This document shows positions 23,693 to 32,054 of a DNA stretch of 64,000 nt, piece after piece. The stretch's first letter is position 1; every line of letters starts with the position of its first letter. Under the pieces are notes generated by a model that was given only the letters and a program-made list of their open reading frames with translations, had not been told where the DNA came from and did not search any database. The DNA lies in NCBI RefSeq assembly GCF_015694705.1, contig NZ_JADQDR010000001.1, forward strand, positions 62,001-126,000, read 5' to 3'. Origin of the DNA: Pontibacter rufus (GTDB taxonomy: Bacteria > Bacteroidota > Bacteroidia > Cytophagales > Hymenobacteraceae). A program made the position numbers and the translations under genes.

Positions 23693-26320
23693 ATGAAAGC
23701 AGAAAGCACAGGCACCGTTACCCCGCTGATGAAGCAGTACAACGCCATTAAGGCGAAACATCCGGGCGCGCTGTTGCTGTTCAGGGTAGGGGATTTTTAC
23801 GAAACGTTTGGCGAGGACGCGGTCAAGGCCAGCAAGATACTGGACATTGTGCTGACCAAGCGTGGTGCAGGCTCGCCCTCGGAAGTGGCGCTGGCCGGTT
23901 TTCCGCATCATTCCCTCGACACGTACCTGCCCAAACTGGTGCGGGCCGGGGAGCGTGTGGCCATCTGCGACCAGCTGGAAGACCCGAAATCAGTGAAAGG
24001 CATTGTGAAGCGCGGCGTAACGGAGCTGGTAACGCCGGGCGTGTCGTTCAACGACCAGGTGCTGGAGCGGCGCAGCAACAACTACCTGGCGGCTGTGCAC
24101 TTTGGCAAAATGGAAACAGGCATTTCCTTCCTGGATATTTCTACCGGCGAGTTTATTGCAGCCCAAGGCGACAAAAGCTACATCAGCAAGCTGCTGCAAA
24201 GCTTGTCCCCGGCGGAAGTGCTCTTCAGCAAACGCGAAAAAGACACGTTCACCGACCGCTACGGCCCCGACTTTCGCTATTATGCGCTGGAAGAATGGGT
24301 TTTCAAGTATGATTTCGCCTACGAATCGCTCACACGCCAGTTCAAGACCACCTCGCTTAAAGGCTTCGGTATCGAAGGAATGCAGGAGGCGATTATTGCG
24401 GCGGGCGCTATCCTGCATTATTTATCTGAAACGCAGCACCACGAAATCAGTCATATCGCCACTATTTCGCGCCTGGAGGAAGACAAGTATGTATGGCTCG
24501 ACCGCTTTACGGTGCGCAACCTGGAGCTGCTGTTTCCGCAGCACCACGAGGGCGTGCCGCTGATTCAGGTACTCGACCAAACCGTAACGCCGATGGGCGC
24601 GCGCCTGCTGAAAAAGTGGGTGGTGTTGCCGCTGAAAGATGTGGCCCAGATTCGGCGCCGCCTGGATACGGTGGAAGCTCTGACAAGGAACCCGGAACTG
24701 CTGGACGCGCTGACACAACACCTCAAAAATATAAACGACCTGGAGCGCCTTATCTCAAAGGTAGCCGTACGCCGCGTGAATCCGCGCGAACTGATGCAGC
24801 TGGCCAAAGCGCTGGATGCCATCGTGCCTATTCAGAATGCACTGGCGCTGAGCGATATTCCGGCCCTGCAAAAGCTGGCGGCGCAGCTGGCGCCCTGCGA
24901 CGGCCTGCGCGAGGAAATCAAAAACGTGCTGAAGCCGGATGCGCCCATGCTCGCTAACCAAGGCAACATGATAAACGACGGCGTGGATGCCGAGCTGGAT
25001 GAGCTGCGCACCATCGCCTTCTCCGGAAAAGATTACCTGGCGCAACTGCAACAGCGCGAAGTAAAGAATACCGGCATCAGCTCCCTCAAAATCGCCTTTA
25101 ACAAAGTATTCGGATATTACCTGGAAGTAACGCACGCGCACAAAGACAAAGTGCCGGCTTCCTGGATTCGCAAGCAGACCCTGGTAAATGCGGAGCGCTA
25201 CATTACGGAGGAGCTGAAAACCTACGAAGAGAAAATCCTGAATGCCGAAGACCGCATCTATACCATCGAGTTCAACCTGTTTAATGAATTGGTACTGCAG
25301 GCGCTGGATTATGTGGCGCAGGTGCAGCAGAATGCCAAGGTTATCGGTGTAATCGACTGCCTGAGTTCTTTTGCCGGAATAGCGCTGACCAGCAGGTATG
25401 TGAAGCCGGAGGTAAGCGACAGTCATGTGCTCGACATCAAAAAGGGCCGCCACCCGGTTATTGAAAAGCAGTTGCCGCTGGGCGAAGCGTACGTGCCCAA
25501 TGATATTTTCCTGGACAACGAAGAGCAGCAAATCATCATCATCACGGGCCCGAACATGGCCGGTAAAAGTGCCCTGCTCCGTCAGACCGCTTTGATTGTG
25601 CTGATGGCCCAGATAGGCTCCTTTGTGCCGGCAGAAGCGGCCAGCATCGGTATTATCGATAAGATATTTACCCGTGTGGGCGCTTCGGACAATTTATCAA
25701 AAGGCGAGTCGACGTTTATGGTGGAGATGACCGAAACAGCCAGCATCCTCAACAACCTCTCAGACCGCAGCTTGGTACTGATGGATGAGATTGGTCGCGG
25801 CACCAGCACCTACGACGGCATTTCGATTGCCTGGGCCATCGTGGAGCACCTGCACAACCACCCCAAGTATAGAGGGAAAACGCTGTTTGCCACACACTAC
25901 CACGAGCTTAACCAGCTGGCCGAAGACCTGCCGCGCGTAAAAAACTATAACGTGTCGGTGCGCGAGGCGGGCGGCAAAATCCTGTTTATGCGCAAACTGG
26001 TTGAGGGCGGCAGCGAGCACAGCTTCGGCATACACGTGGCGCAGATGGCGGGTATGCCGAACAGCGTGGTGCTGCGTGCCGACGAAATCATGCACCACCT
26101 GGAGCAGGAAAAAGTATCGGAGCAGGCGCCGCAGCAGCGCATGAAATCGGTCCCGAAAAGCAATTACCAGCTCAGCATGTTCGAGCTGAACGACCCGCAA
26201 CTGAGGCGTATGAAAGAGCTGATGGAGCAGCTGGACATCAACACCATTACGCCGGTGGAAGCGCTGCTAAAGCTGAACGAACTCAAGCTGCTGCTACAGG
26301 ACAAGCCGGAAAAAGTGTGA
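23693..26320 (+). CDS. mutS: DNA mismatch repair protein MutS
   Basis: MutS binds mismatches and starts repair with MutL. The 875-residue protein has the N-terminal mismatch-recognition domain with the Phe-X-Glu motif in GDFYETF near residue 34. The connector, core and clamp domains follow. The ATPase has Walker A GPNMAGKSALLRQ near residue 620, KGESTFMVEM near 670, Walker B LVLMDEIGRGTSTYDG near 692 and THYHELNQL near 735. The C-terminal part has a typical dimerisation helix. The start is the ATG at 23693. A weak hairpin follows the stop. Confidence 0.98.
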   Translation: MKAESTGTVTPLMKQYNAIKAKHPGALLLFRVGDFYETFGEDAVKASKILDIVLTKRGAGSPSEVALAGFPHHSLDTYLPKLVRAGERVAICDQLEDPKSVKGIVKRGVTELVTPGVSFNDQVLERRSNNYLAAVHFGKMETGISFLDISTGEFIAAQGDKSYISKLLQSLSPAEVLFSKREKDTFTDRYGPDFRYYALEEWVFKYDFAYESLTRQFKTTSLKGFGIEGMQEAIIAAGAILHYLSETQHHEISHIATISRLEEDKYVWLDRFTVRNLELLFPQHHEGVPLIQVLDQTVTPMGARLLKKWVVLPLKDVAQIRRRLDTVEALTRNPELLDALTQHLKNINDLERLISKVAVRRVNPRELMQLAKALDAIVPIQNALALSDIPALQKLAAQLAPCDGLREEIKNVLKPDAPMLANQGNMINDGVDAELDELRTIAFSGKDYLAQLQQREVKNTGISSLKIAFNKVFGYYLEVTHAHKDKVPASWIRKQTLVNAERYITEELKTYEEKILNAEDRIYTIEFNLFNELVLQALDYVAQVQQNAKVIGVIDCLSSFAGIALTSRYVKPEVSDSHVLDIKKGRHPVIEKQLPLGEAYVPNDIFLDNEEQQIIIITGPNMAGKSALLRQTALIVLMAQIGSFVPAEAASIGIIDKIFTRVGASDNLSKGESTFMVEMTETASILNNLSDRSLVLMDEIGRGTSTYDGISIAWAIVEHLHNHPKYRGKTLFATHYHELNQLAEDLPRVKNYNVSVREAGGKILFMRKLVEGGSEHSFGIHVAQMAGMPNSVVLRADEIMHHLEQEKVSEQAPQQRMKSVPKSNYQLSMFELNDPQLRRMKELMEQLDINTITPVEALLKLNELKLLLQDKPEKV

Positions 26321-26322
26321 TA

Positions 26323-26349
26323 GCAGCGCAAAGAACTTCTTTCGCTGCT
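26323..26349 (+). terminator. Hairpin after mutS
   Basis: GCAGCGCAAAGAA and TTCTTTCGCTGC pair with one bulged base and lie directly after the mutS stop. The T-tract is weak (CTATTTC), so termination is plausible but unproven. Confidence 0.5.
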
Positions 26350-26575
26350 ATTTCGACATTCTTGCGGCGACAGCCGAAAGGAGCCTACGCAGCTGTGAGG
26401 AATCTGTGTAAGAGGCTTCAGGAGTAGGTACTCTGGAAGGCTATTACGGTATAGATTATACTTCCTGCTTCTGTGTCGCGGTCGGCAATGCATCGGGTTC
26501 AGGAATTGGCATGAAACTTTATCATTGATAATCAGCTGCAAATGCCGGGGAAGTAGAAAATATTTGCGCCAACTC

Positions 26576-26605
26576 TTGACAAGTCAGATTTTGTCTATAT
26601 CTTTG
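26576..26605 (+). promoter_or_regulatory. tRNA promoter, Bacteroidota consensus
   Basis: TTG at 26576-26578, a 19-base spacer and TATCTTTG at 26598-26605 match the primary sigma-factor consensus exactly. It lies 39 bases before tRNA-Gly. Confidence 0.8.
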
Positions 26606-26644
26606 CATCACTAAATCACTACGGCGGTTTGGTGAAAGATAAAA

Positions 26645-26717
26645 GCGGGAGTAGCTCAGTTGGTAGAGCGCGACCTTGCCAAGGTCGAGGCCGCGGGTTC
26701 GAATCCCGTCTCCCGCT
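26645..26717 (+). tRNA. tRNA-Gly (anticodon GCC)
   Basis: The acceptor stem GCGGGAG pairs with CTCCCGC. The D arm (GCTCAGTTGGTAGAGC), the anticodon stem-loop CGACCTTGCCAAGGTCG with GCC at 26678-26680, and the T arm GCGGGTTCGAATCCCGT are all standard. No intron. CCA is not encoded. A terminator follows at 26736. Confidence 0.97.
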
Positions 26718-26735
26718 CCGCGAAAATAATAACCG

Positions 26736-26767
26736 AAGACGTTGTGCTGAACAACGTCTTTGTTTTT
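26736..26767 (+). terminator. Intrinsic terminator after tRNA-Gly
   Basis: Perfect 10-base arms AAGACGTTGT and ACAACGTCTT enclose a 5-base loop and are followed by TGTTTTTT. It would separate tRNA-Gly from tRNA-Leu unless it is read through. Confidence 0.85.
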
Positions 26768-26801
26768 TGCACGAATTGCTTCAGGAACGCTCCTGAAGTT
26801 T

Positions 26802-26885
26802 GCCGGGATGGTGGAATTGGTAGACACGCAAGACTTAAAATCTTGTGGACGCAAGTCCGTGCGGGTTCGATTCCCGCTCCTGGTA
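26802..26885 (+). tRNA. tRNA-Leu (anticodon TAA)
   Basis: The acceptor stem GCCGGGA pairs with TCCTGGT using G-U pairs. The anticodon stem CAAGA/TCTTG carries TAA at 26836-26838. A long variable arm (TGGACGCAAGTCC region) marks it as class II, and the T arm GCGGGTTCGATTCCCGC is standard. CCA is not encoded. The AT-rich accessory patch begins downstream. Confidence 0.96.
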
Positions 26886-26891
26886 CGATTT

Positions 26892-26926
26892 AAAGCCGCT
26901 TATACGTATGTGTAAGCGGCTTTTTT
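26892..26926 (+). terminator. Intrinsic terminator after tRNA-Leu
   Basis: Perfect 11-base arms AAAGCCGCTTA and TAAGCGGCTTT enclose TACGTATGTG and are followed by a T run. Confidence 0.88.
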
Positions 26927-27110
26927 ATGTTTGGCCCTTTTCTTCCTTTGTTTCTCGTCTGTTCCTTTCTTCAATTCTATTCATTATATTCGGGTATGAC
27001 ATTAAAATGCTTTCTCAGCCTTAGGTCAAACGTCCATGCAGCACATATCTAGAAGTACCTGAGCAGCAGATGAAGGCAAAGCACAGAAATGCTTTACTCG
27101 AAATTATGAT

Positions 27111-28073
27111 ATGATAAAAAACAATAAAGGCTCCAATACAATTTACTCAGTAGGTTGCCTACAGATTAAAGCTTCAGGAATAAAAAGTAATACTCTAACG
27201 TATGATTGGCCTTCAAAAAAGAGTAAATGGCTTGGAAGCTTAGAACATCAAGAAGTTGTAAGGCTGGCAAGGGAAAAAGGAGAGTTAACTATATGGGAAA
27301 GTGCTACAAAAGACATCTTAGACAATTTTGAAATGTATTTTGATTATGCCTGTAAACATAAGCAACCTGCTATTTTGGTTAGTATTCACTATGTTTGTAT
27401 AGGTGGCTTTATGGATTCATTTCTATTTGAAGGAAAATCAATGTTATATGCTGCTCAATATAACCAGGCTGATGAGTTAATAAAGAAGTGCTTACAAACA
27501 ATTGAAAAAGAAATAAGCGCCTATCAAAAAGTAATAAATTCTGTTATCGCTAATGAATTTTTAGAAGAGCTGTTTACATTTAGGGAGCACATGGGAAACC
27601 TTTTAAGGAAATCCAAAGAAGTTGAACTAACTGCCTATACTCTACAAGAAAATACAAATATAGAAAGTAATGATGTATCAGTTCAGAAAACACCAAAATC
27701 TAAATCTATTAGCTATGTATGGCAGGGCAAGCCAGAAGAAATAGACACGCTTTACAGCCAATTGATAAAAGACGGCTATTTGCCTGCAAGTACAGATGCA
27801 GAGAATTTCAAAGCACTTTTTACAGGAAAGACATTAAGCAGTATAGAACCTTTGCAATGGCTCAAAAATAAGAACCTGTTAGCCTACTTAATAGATGAAC
27901 TTTATGATATTGGCAAAATGCCTTCTGATACAAACTACTGGAGTATAGCAGAAGCCTGTTTTACAGACATTAAGAACCTGAAGCAGATTAAAATAAACTA
28001 TCTAAACAATAAGAATCAGTCTAAGCCTAAAGGGTTTGAAAAAATTGATACTATACTAAGAGAAGTAAAATAG
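27111..28073 (+). CDS. AT-rich protein of unknown function (320 aa)
   Basis: I do not recognise a named family with certainty. The C-terminal third (residues 205-320: YVWQGKPEEIDTLYSQLIKD, ALFTGKTLSSIEPLQWL, LAYLIDELYDIGKMP) follows a pattern often seen at the end of Bacteroidota accessory-region proteins. In those proteins a W-G-K start is followed by an F-x-G and an I-x-W segment. The N-terminal part is mixed helical with no signal peptide or membrane helix. The gene is clearly more AT-rich than the neighbouring mutS and lies just after tRNA-Leu, which suggests horizontal transfer. It may be cotranscribed with the next gene, 138 bases downstream. Confidence 0.7.
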   Translation: MIKNNKGSNTIYSVGCLQIKASGIKSNTLTYDWPSKKSKWLGSLEHQEVVRLAREKGELTIWESATKDILDNFEMYFDYACKHKQPAILVSIHYVCIGGFMDSFLFEGKSMLYAAQYNQADELIKKCLQTIEKEISAYQKVINSVIANEFLEELFTFREHMGNLLRKSKEVELTAYTLQENTNIESNDVSVQKTPKSKSISYVWQGKPEEIDTLYSQLIKDGYLPASTDAENFKALFTGKTLSSIEPLQWLKNKNLLAYLIDELYDIGKMPSDTNYWSIAEACFTDIKNLKQIKINYLNNKNQSKPKGFEKIDTILREVK

Positions 28074-28210
28074 TTTACCAGCCCTTTACCACCGCTTTAC
28101 CAGTAAATACCAGTCTATTCTTCTCCTTGTCTCACTGGCCTTTCTTTGCTACTGTTATAACAGAACAAGGATTGGCCAATCCATTTCTACAACTTTTAAA
28201 GTATAAAGGA

Positions 28211-28690
28211 ATGGAATCACAGCAGTTAAGTGGTACGAAAAAGAAACAATTTCTAAAAGTAGAAACTGCAGGTAAGTCGCCGGAGTTATTGAGCAGCCTT
28301 AAAGAAAAGATGCTCCAAGCTATCCATAGCTTTCTAGATATCACAATTGATGGTGTTGATAACAAAACGATTAGAGAAGAGGCAAAAGAGTTTAGTCATG
28401 CACTGCTAAAATATGGCAAAGACAAACTTGAAAAGGCAGGTTTTGAGAATGACAAAATACGGACAGAGATAGACTTCCTGTATTCCCAAAAAGAGAAAGA
28501 GTTTGCTGAAGCCAGGAAATTAAATGCGGAGGCACGAAAAGCAGAGTTTGAGAACGCTATCAGCCAACTACAGCTTTCTCTTAAAATAACCAGAGTTATG
28601 CTGATCAGTGAGTCGGGAGAAGAAGCTTTAGTTCTGGTAAAAGATGTGGAGCAGTTTATCGAAATTTTAGATGATTTTAAATACCCATAG
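28211..28690 (+). CDS. Coiled-coil protein of unknown function
   Basis: The start is placed at the ATG at 28211 (MESQQLSGTKKKQF), preceded by AAAGGA; the frame runs 28 codons further upstream without a better signal. The 159-residue protein is charged and largely helical, with a likely coiled coil at about residues 80-130 (KEKEFAEARKLNAEARKAEF). No signal peptide or membrane helix. I recognise no family. It is AT-rich like its upstream neighbour and ends at a bidirectional terminator, converging with the hicAB-type pair. Confidence 0.65.
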   Translation: MESQQLSGTKKKQFLKVETAGKSPELLSSLKEKMLQAIHSFLDITIDGVDNKTIREEAKEFSHALLKYGKDKLEKAGFENDKIRTEIDFLYSQKEKEFAEARKLNAEARKAEFENAISQLQLSLKITRVMLISESGEEALVLVKDVEQFIEILDDFKYP

Positions 28691-28756
28691 TTTCAAGCTC
28701 AATGGAGGGATTATAGGGAATCTGAGACACTTCCGGCGACATCAAAAATTAAAAGA

Positions 28757-28791
28757 AAAGGCACTGTTGCTAATCTGCAGCAGTGCCTTTT
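28757..28791. terminator. Bidirectional terminator between convergent units
   Basis: Arms AAAAGGCACTGTTGC and GCAGCAGTGCCTTTT pair almost perfectly around TAATCT, with A-rich and T-rich flanks. It serves the coiled-coil gene (plus) and the hicAB pair (minus). Confidence 0.85.
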
Positions 28792-28813
28792 AGTTATTAT
28801 TATACGCCACAGT

Positions 28814-29095
28814 TCAAGATTGTTCTGCTGCAACCAGTTCCATGTGTTTGCCTGTTGTCATATCAAAGACCAACTGGAATTGGTTTGCTTCTAACAGCGT
28901 ATGCTGCTCATAATTTTTAAGCGGCACTTTCTGATTAATATAATCTTCCAGAATAAGTTCGCTTGCCTCAACAGCAGTAGGCTTGATGTCTTCATGCTTA
29001 TAGCAATGCGTGTATATCTCATCTGTGTCGAGGCAGATGATAGAATAAGCTTCCTGCTCCTTTGTATATTCGTAAGTCAGTGTTAAGAGGGCCAT
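28814..29095 (-). CDS. HicB-like antitoxin candidate
   Basis: The 93-residue protein begins LLTLTYEYTKEQEAYSIICL, which fits the edge strand and partial RNase-H-like fold of HicB antitoxins, though it is divergent and lacks a recognisable DNA-binding tail. Its identity rests mainly on its position: it starts one base after the stop of the hicA-like gene on the same strand. HicB proteins bind and neutralise HicA and often repress the operon. An unrelated small protein is possible. AT-rich patch near tRNA-Leu. Confidence 0.65.
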   Translation of the reverse strand: MALLTLTYEYTKEQEAYSIICLDTDEIYTHCYKHEDIKPTAVEASELILEDYINQKVPLKNYEQHTLLEANQFQLVFDMTTGKHMELVAAEQS

Positions 29096-29096
29096 C

Positions 29097-29321
29097 TTAT
29101 TTTTCTCCTTTGCTTTCAGCTAAACTAACACTTTTCTTTATGCTGTTCAAGGTTCCGGTAGGTATATTGTTATTGCCGTGGTCGGCCACTATGCAATTTA
29201 TGCCATTTTTCCGGTACTTCTTGTGACTGCCTTTCTGCGAAACAAAGTCCCAGCCGTTACGGTTCAGCTCCTTTATAACCTCTTTAGAAGTCATAGGCGA
29301 CTTCCATCTGTAGTTGCTCAT
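29097..29321 (-). CDS. hicA: HicA-family mRNA interferase toxin
   Basis: HicA toxins are small double-stranded-RNA-binding-fold enzymes that cleave mRNA. The 74-residue protein has the family core: TSKEVIKELNRNGWDFVSQ, then KGSHKKYRKNG with the catalytic His, a second block VADHGNNNIPTGTLNSIKK, and a short tail. The Gly-Ser-His and the GTLNSI motif are the strongest signs. It precedes the HicB-like gene by one base, the usual toxin-first order. Regulation by the antitoxin complex is expected from family knowledge. Confidence 0.88.
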   Translation of the reverse strand: MSNYRWKSPMTSKEVIKELNRNGWDFVSQKGSHKKYRKNGINCIVADHGNNNIPTGTLNSIKKSVSLAESKGEK

Positions 29322-29599
29322 ATCTGCAATTTAGCACGCTCTTCAACCACTTTCTTTTATCTCAACTTATTTATACTTCAGTATCTGATATGTTTGTTAA
29401 AAACACCATTAAGGGCGAAAGAAGTACTGCTAAGGTAAAATGAAATTGTTCGGCTTTAAAATTAACCATAAACTTAAAGCCCTTATACTAACAAGTTCCT
29501 GCTGCCATACTTTCCTAACGACTTTTTAAACATGCACAGCAGCCAGGCTTCGGAAAAGACAGAATAATTGCGTTTATTGGTAAAACATCTTAGCCCTGT

Positions 29600-30637
29600 A
29601 TGCCAATGACTTGCGCTGCATCTTTCAAACGATCGTTTCGGATCTTACTGCTTATTGGCCTTATTGCCTGCCGGGGCGCTGGTGTGTATAGCCAAACAAG
29701 CGAAACCTATCCGAAAGGAACAATAGAACGGGTAAGCCCTGAGCTGGATGCCATAGTCAGCAAAGAGGCAAAGGTCGAAGTTATTGCCGATGGATTTACA
29801 TGGGTAGAAGGGCCTGTGTGGATAGAAAGCCAGAAGATGCTTTTAGTTTCGGATGTATTTACAAACAGTATTTACAAATGGACAGAACAGGAAGGCAAAC
29901 AACTATACTTAGAACCGTCGGGGTATACTCAGGCGAAACCGAGAGCAGGAGAGTTGGGGTCGAATGGCCTGGCAATAAACCTCAAAGGGCAGTTGCTGTT
30001 GTGCCAGCATGGCGACAGACGTGTTGCGCTGCTGAACTCATCTATACTTAATCCCCGGCCGACTTTTAAAACGCTTGCCGCTACTTATCGTGGCAAAAAG
30101 TTTAACAGCCCGAATGATTTAGCTGTAAGAAGCAACGGAGACATTTACTTTACAGACCCGCCATACGGCCTGGAAAAAGGGATTGATGATCCGTTAAAAG
30201 AGATCCCATACCAGGGCGTGTATAGAATTTCGGCAGCAGGTAAGGTTACGCTGCTTACCGATACCATCAGCCGCCCGAATGGCATAGCTTTTTTCCCTGG
30301 TGAGAAAAGTTTGCTGATAGCTAATTCAGACCCCGAAAAGCCTTACTGGTATGCGTATGACCTGAACGATAAGGGTGAACTCGTTAAGGGGAGATTATTC
30401 CATGATGGCTCCAGGGCTTTTCAAAAAGAACCAAGAACGCCGGACGGAATAAAGATTGATAAAAACGGAAACGTTTTTGCGCCCGGACCCGGCGGCGTAT
30501 GGATCTTCAACGAATCGGGCGATGTACTTGGCAGAATTAAAGTGAATGTAAAAACGTCGAACTGCGCCTTTGCAAATAATGATAAAACGCTGTTTATTAC
30601 AGCTGAACACTACCTGCTCAAAGTAGATTTAAGATAA
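29600..30637 (+). CDS. SMP-30/gluconolactonase family protein
   Basis: The protein has an N-terminal signal-like segment (residues 12-32, ending near VYSQTSE) and a six-bladed beta-propeller of the SMP-30 type. Visible motifs are WVEGPVWIESQKMLLVSD near residue 68, GSNGLAIN near 118, NSPNDLAVRSNGDIYFTDPPYG near 167 (metal-site Asn and Asp), RPNGIAFFPGEKSLLIANSD near 224 and PDGIKIDKNGNVF near 275. Family members hydrolyse lactones such as gluconolactone. Secretion or periplasmic location is predicted. It is a single gene. Confidence 0.92.
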   Translation: MPMTCAASFKRSFRILLLIGLIACRGAGVYSQTSETYPKGTIERVSPELDAIVSKEAKVEVIADGFTWVEGPVWIESQKMLLVSDVFTNSIYKWTEQEGKQLYLEPSGYTQAKPRAGELGSNGLAINLKGQLLLCQHGDRRVALLNSSILNPRPTFKTLAATYRGKKFNSPNDLAVRSNGDIYFTDPPYGLEKGIDDPLKEIPYQGVYRISAAGKVTLLTDTISRPNGIAFFPGEKSLLIANSDPEKPYWYAYDLNDKGELVKGRLFHDGSRAFQKEPRTPDGIKIDKNGNVFAPGPGGVWIFNESGDVLGRIKVNVKTSNCAFANNDKTLFITAEHYLLKVDLR

Positions 30638-30768
30638 CATTAACAGCACAAAGCTTTTCCTCTTGTAGATAGGATGCAAGTCCTAACCCAGATTTAGGGA
30701 ACAAGATTGTAGCCATTATAAAAGGCTCCAGGCCTCCTGGTTGGGGTGTAGACTGCAAGAAATACAAC

Positions 30769-32022
30769 TCACCTCACCAGCTCCTGGCTGCGGTTGGCAT
30801 CGATGGCGATGAGGATGAACAGCAGGATGGTGAACGACCACAGCGAGGAGCCTCCGTAACTGAAGAAAGGCAGCGGAATGCCCACCACCGGCGCGAGGCC
30901 AATCGTCATACCTACGTTTACCAGAAAGTGAAAGAAGATGATGGAGGCTACGCAGTAACCATAGGTGCGGCCAAATACCGATTTCTGGCGCTCCGCGATA
31001 AAGACGATACGGATTAGCAGCAGCATAAAAATGCTAATCAGGATGGTGCTGCCCAGCCAGCCGTGTTCCTCGCCAATGGTGCAGAAAATAAAGTCGGTAC
31101 TTTGTTCGGGCACGAAGTCGAACTTGGTTTGTGTGCCTTCCAGGAAGCCCTTTCCCCAGAAACCGCCGGAGCCAATGGCGATCTTCGATTGCGTTACGTT
31201 CCAACCATAGCCCAGCGGGTCGGCTTCGGGGTTAATGAGCGCCTTGATGCGGTTCTGCTGGTGCGGCTGCAGGATGTTGTTCACAAAATAATCGACACTG
31301 AAAATCATACCCACTACGGCTACCCACAGCACAATCATGGTTTTAAAGCGGCGTAGCAGGCGGTAATCCAGCCAGGTAGCCAGCGCCATCAGCAGGGTGA
31401 TGCCGATGATCAGGTATAGTTTGGGGACGAGGAGCGTCAGGATAAAGATAGCAGCTGCGGTGCCCCCTACAATCAGGATGAGCGGCGACATGCCCTCGCG
31501 GAAGTAGGCCAGCACAAACGCCGCGAACACCAGCGCAGAACCTGTCTCGTTCTGAAGTATAATGATAAGGGGCGGCAGCAGCGTAATAGCGGCCAGCTTC
31601 ATCTGGTCTTTGAAGTTCTGCTGGCGCAGGCTTATACTTCCCAGGAATTTGGAGGCCGCCAGCGCCGTGGCAAACTTGGCCAGCTCGGCGGGCTGCAGGC
31701 GTATGCCGCCCCCCAGGTCAAGCCAGGAGCGGGAGCCGGCAATGGGTTTGGCAATCACCAGTGTAACAAGCAGCAGCAGGATGATGGTGCCGTAAATAGG
31801 GTAAGCCAGGTGTTCGTATACTTTGTAATCTACCACCAGCAGCACAAGTATAAGCAGCAGCGAAGCGCCTATCCACACCAGCTGCTTGCCTGAATTGATA
31901 TCGAAGCTGAGAATGTTAACCACATTATCCGGGCTGTAAACGGCGGCATAAATGTTCATCCAGCCCAGGCCCACCAGCAGGAAATACAGGAGCACGGTCA
32001 CCCAGTCCATGTTCATGAGCAT
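30769..32022 (-). CDS. rodA: Rod-shape peptidoglycan polymerase RodA
   Basis: RodA is the SEDS-family glycosyltransferase that works with PBP2 in the elongasome. About ten membrane segments are predicted. Visible motifs are GSRSWLDLGGGIRLQPAELAKFA, LQNETGSALVFAAF and GIPLPFFSYGGSSLW near the end. The start is uncertain: I prefer the ATG at 32022 (MLMNMDWVTVLLY), 32 bases after the mrdA stop, because family members begin just before the first helix. An ATG at 32091 would overlap mrdA by 37 bases. It is the last gene of the mreBCD-mrdA-rodA operon. Confidence 0.95.
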   Translation of the reverse strand: MLMNMDWVTVLLYFLLVGLGWMNIYAAVYSPDNVVNILSFDINSGKQLVWIGASLLLILVLLVVDYKVYEHLAYPIYGTIILLLLVTLVIAKPIAGSRSWLDLGGGIRLQPAELAKFATALAASKFLGSISLRQQNFKDQMKLAAITLLPPLIIILQNETGSALVFAAFVLAYFREGMSPLILIVGGTAAAIFILTLLVPKLYLIIGITLLMALATWLDYRLLRRFKTMIVLWVAVVGMIFSVDYFVNNILQPHQQNRIKALINPEADPLGYGWNVTQSKIAIGSGGFWGKGFLEGTQTKFDFVPEQSTDFIFCTIGEEHGWLGSTILISIFMLLLIRIVFIAERQKSVFGRTYGYCVASIIFFHFLVNVGMTIGLAPVVGIPLPFFSYGGSSLWSFTILLFILIAIDANRSQELVR

Positions 32023-32054
32023 GCTGTTAGACGTGCGCCGGCTTTGCGGGGTTA

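Larger units (their letters stand above)
26321..26644. other. Intergenic region mutS to tRNA-Gly
   Basis: It holds the mutS hairpin at 26323-26349, a stretch (26355-26420) with the look of a dispersed repeat (GGCGACAGCCGAAAGGAGCC), and the tRNA promoter at 26576-26605. No gene is seen. Confidence 0.5.

Noticed and set aside
28127..28210. Longer start of the coiled-coil gene (MSHWPFF...)
   Set aside because: The ATG at 28211 is preceded by AAAGGA and fits the protein better. The upstream codons look like untranslated leader.
26886..29600. Search for a duplicated tRNA-Leu 3' end that would mark the far edge of an integrated island
   Set aside because: No repeat of the last bases of the tRNA gene was seen in the patch, so integration at the tRNA is not demonstrated.
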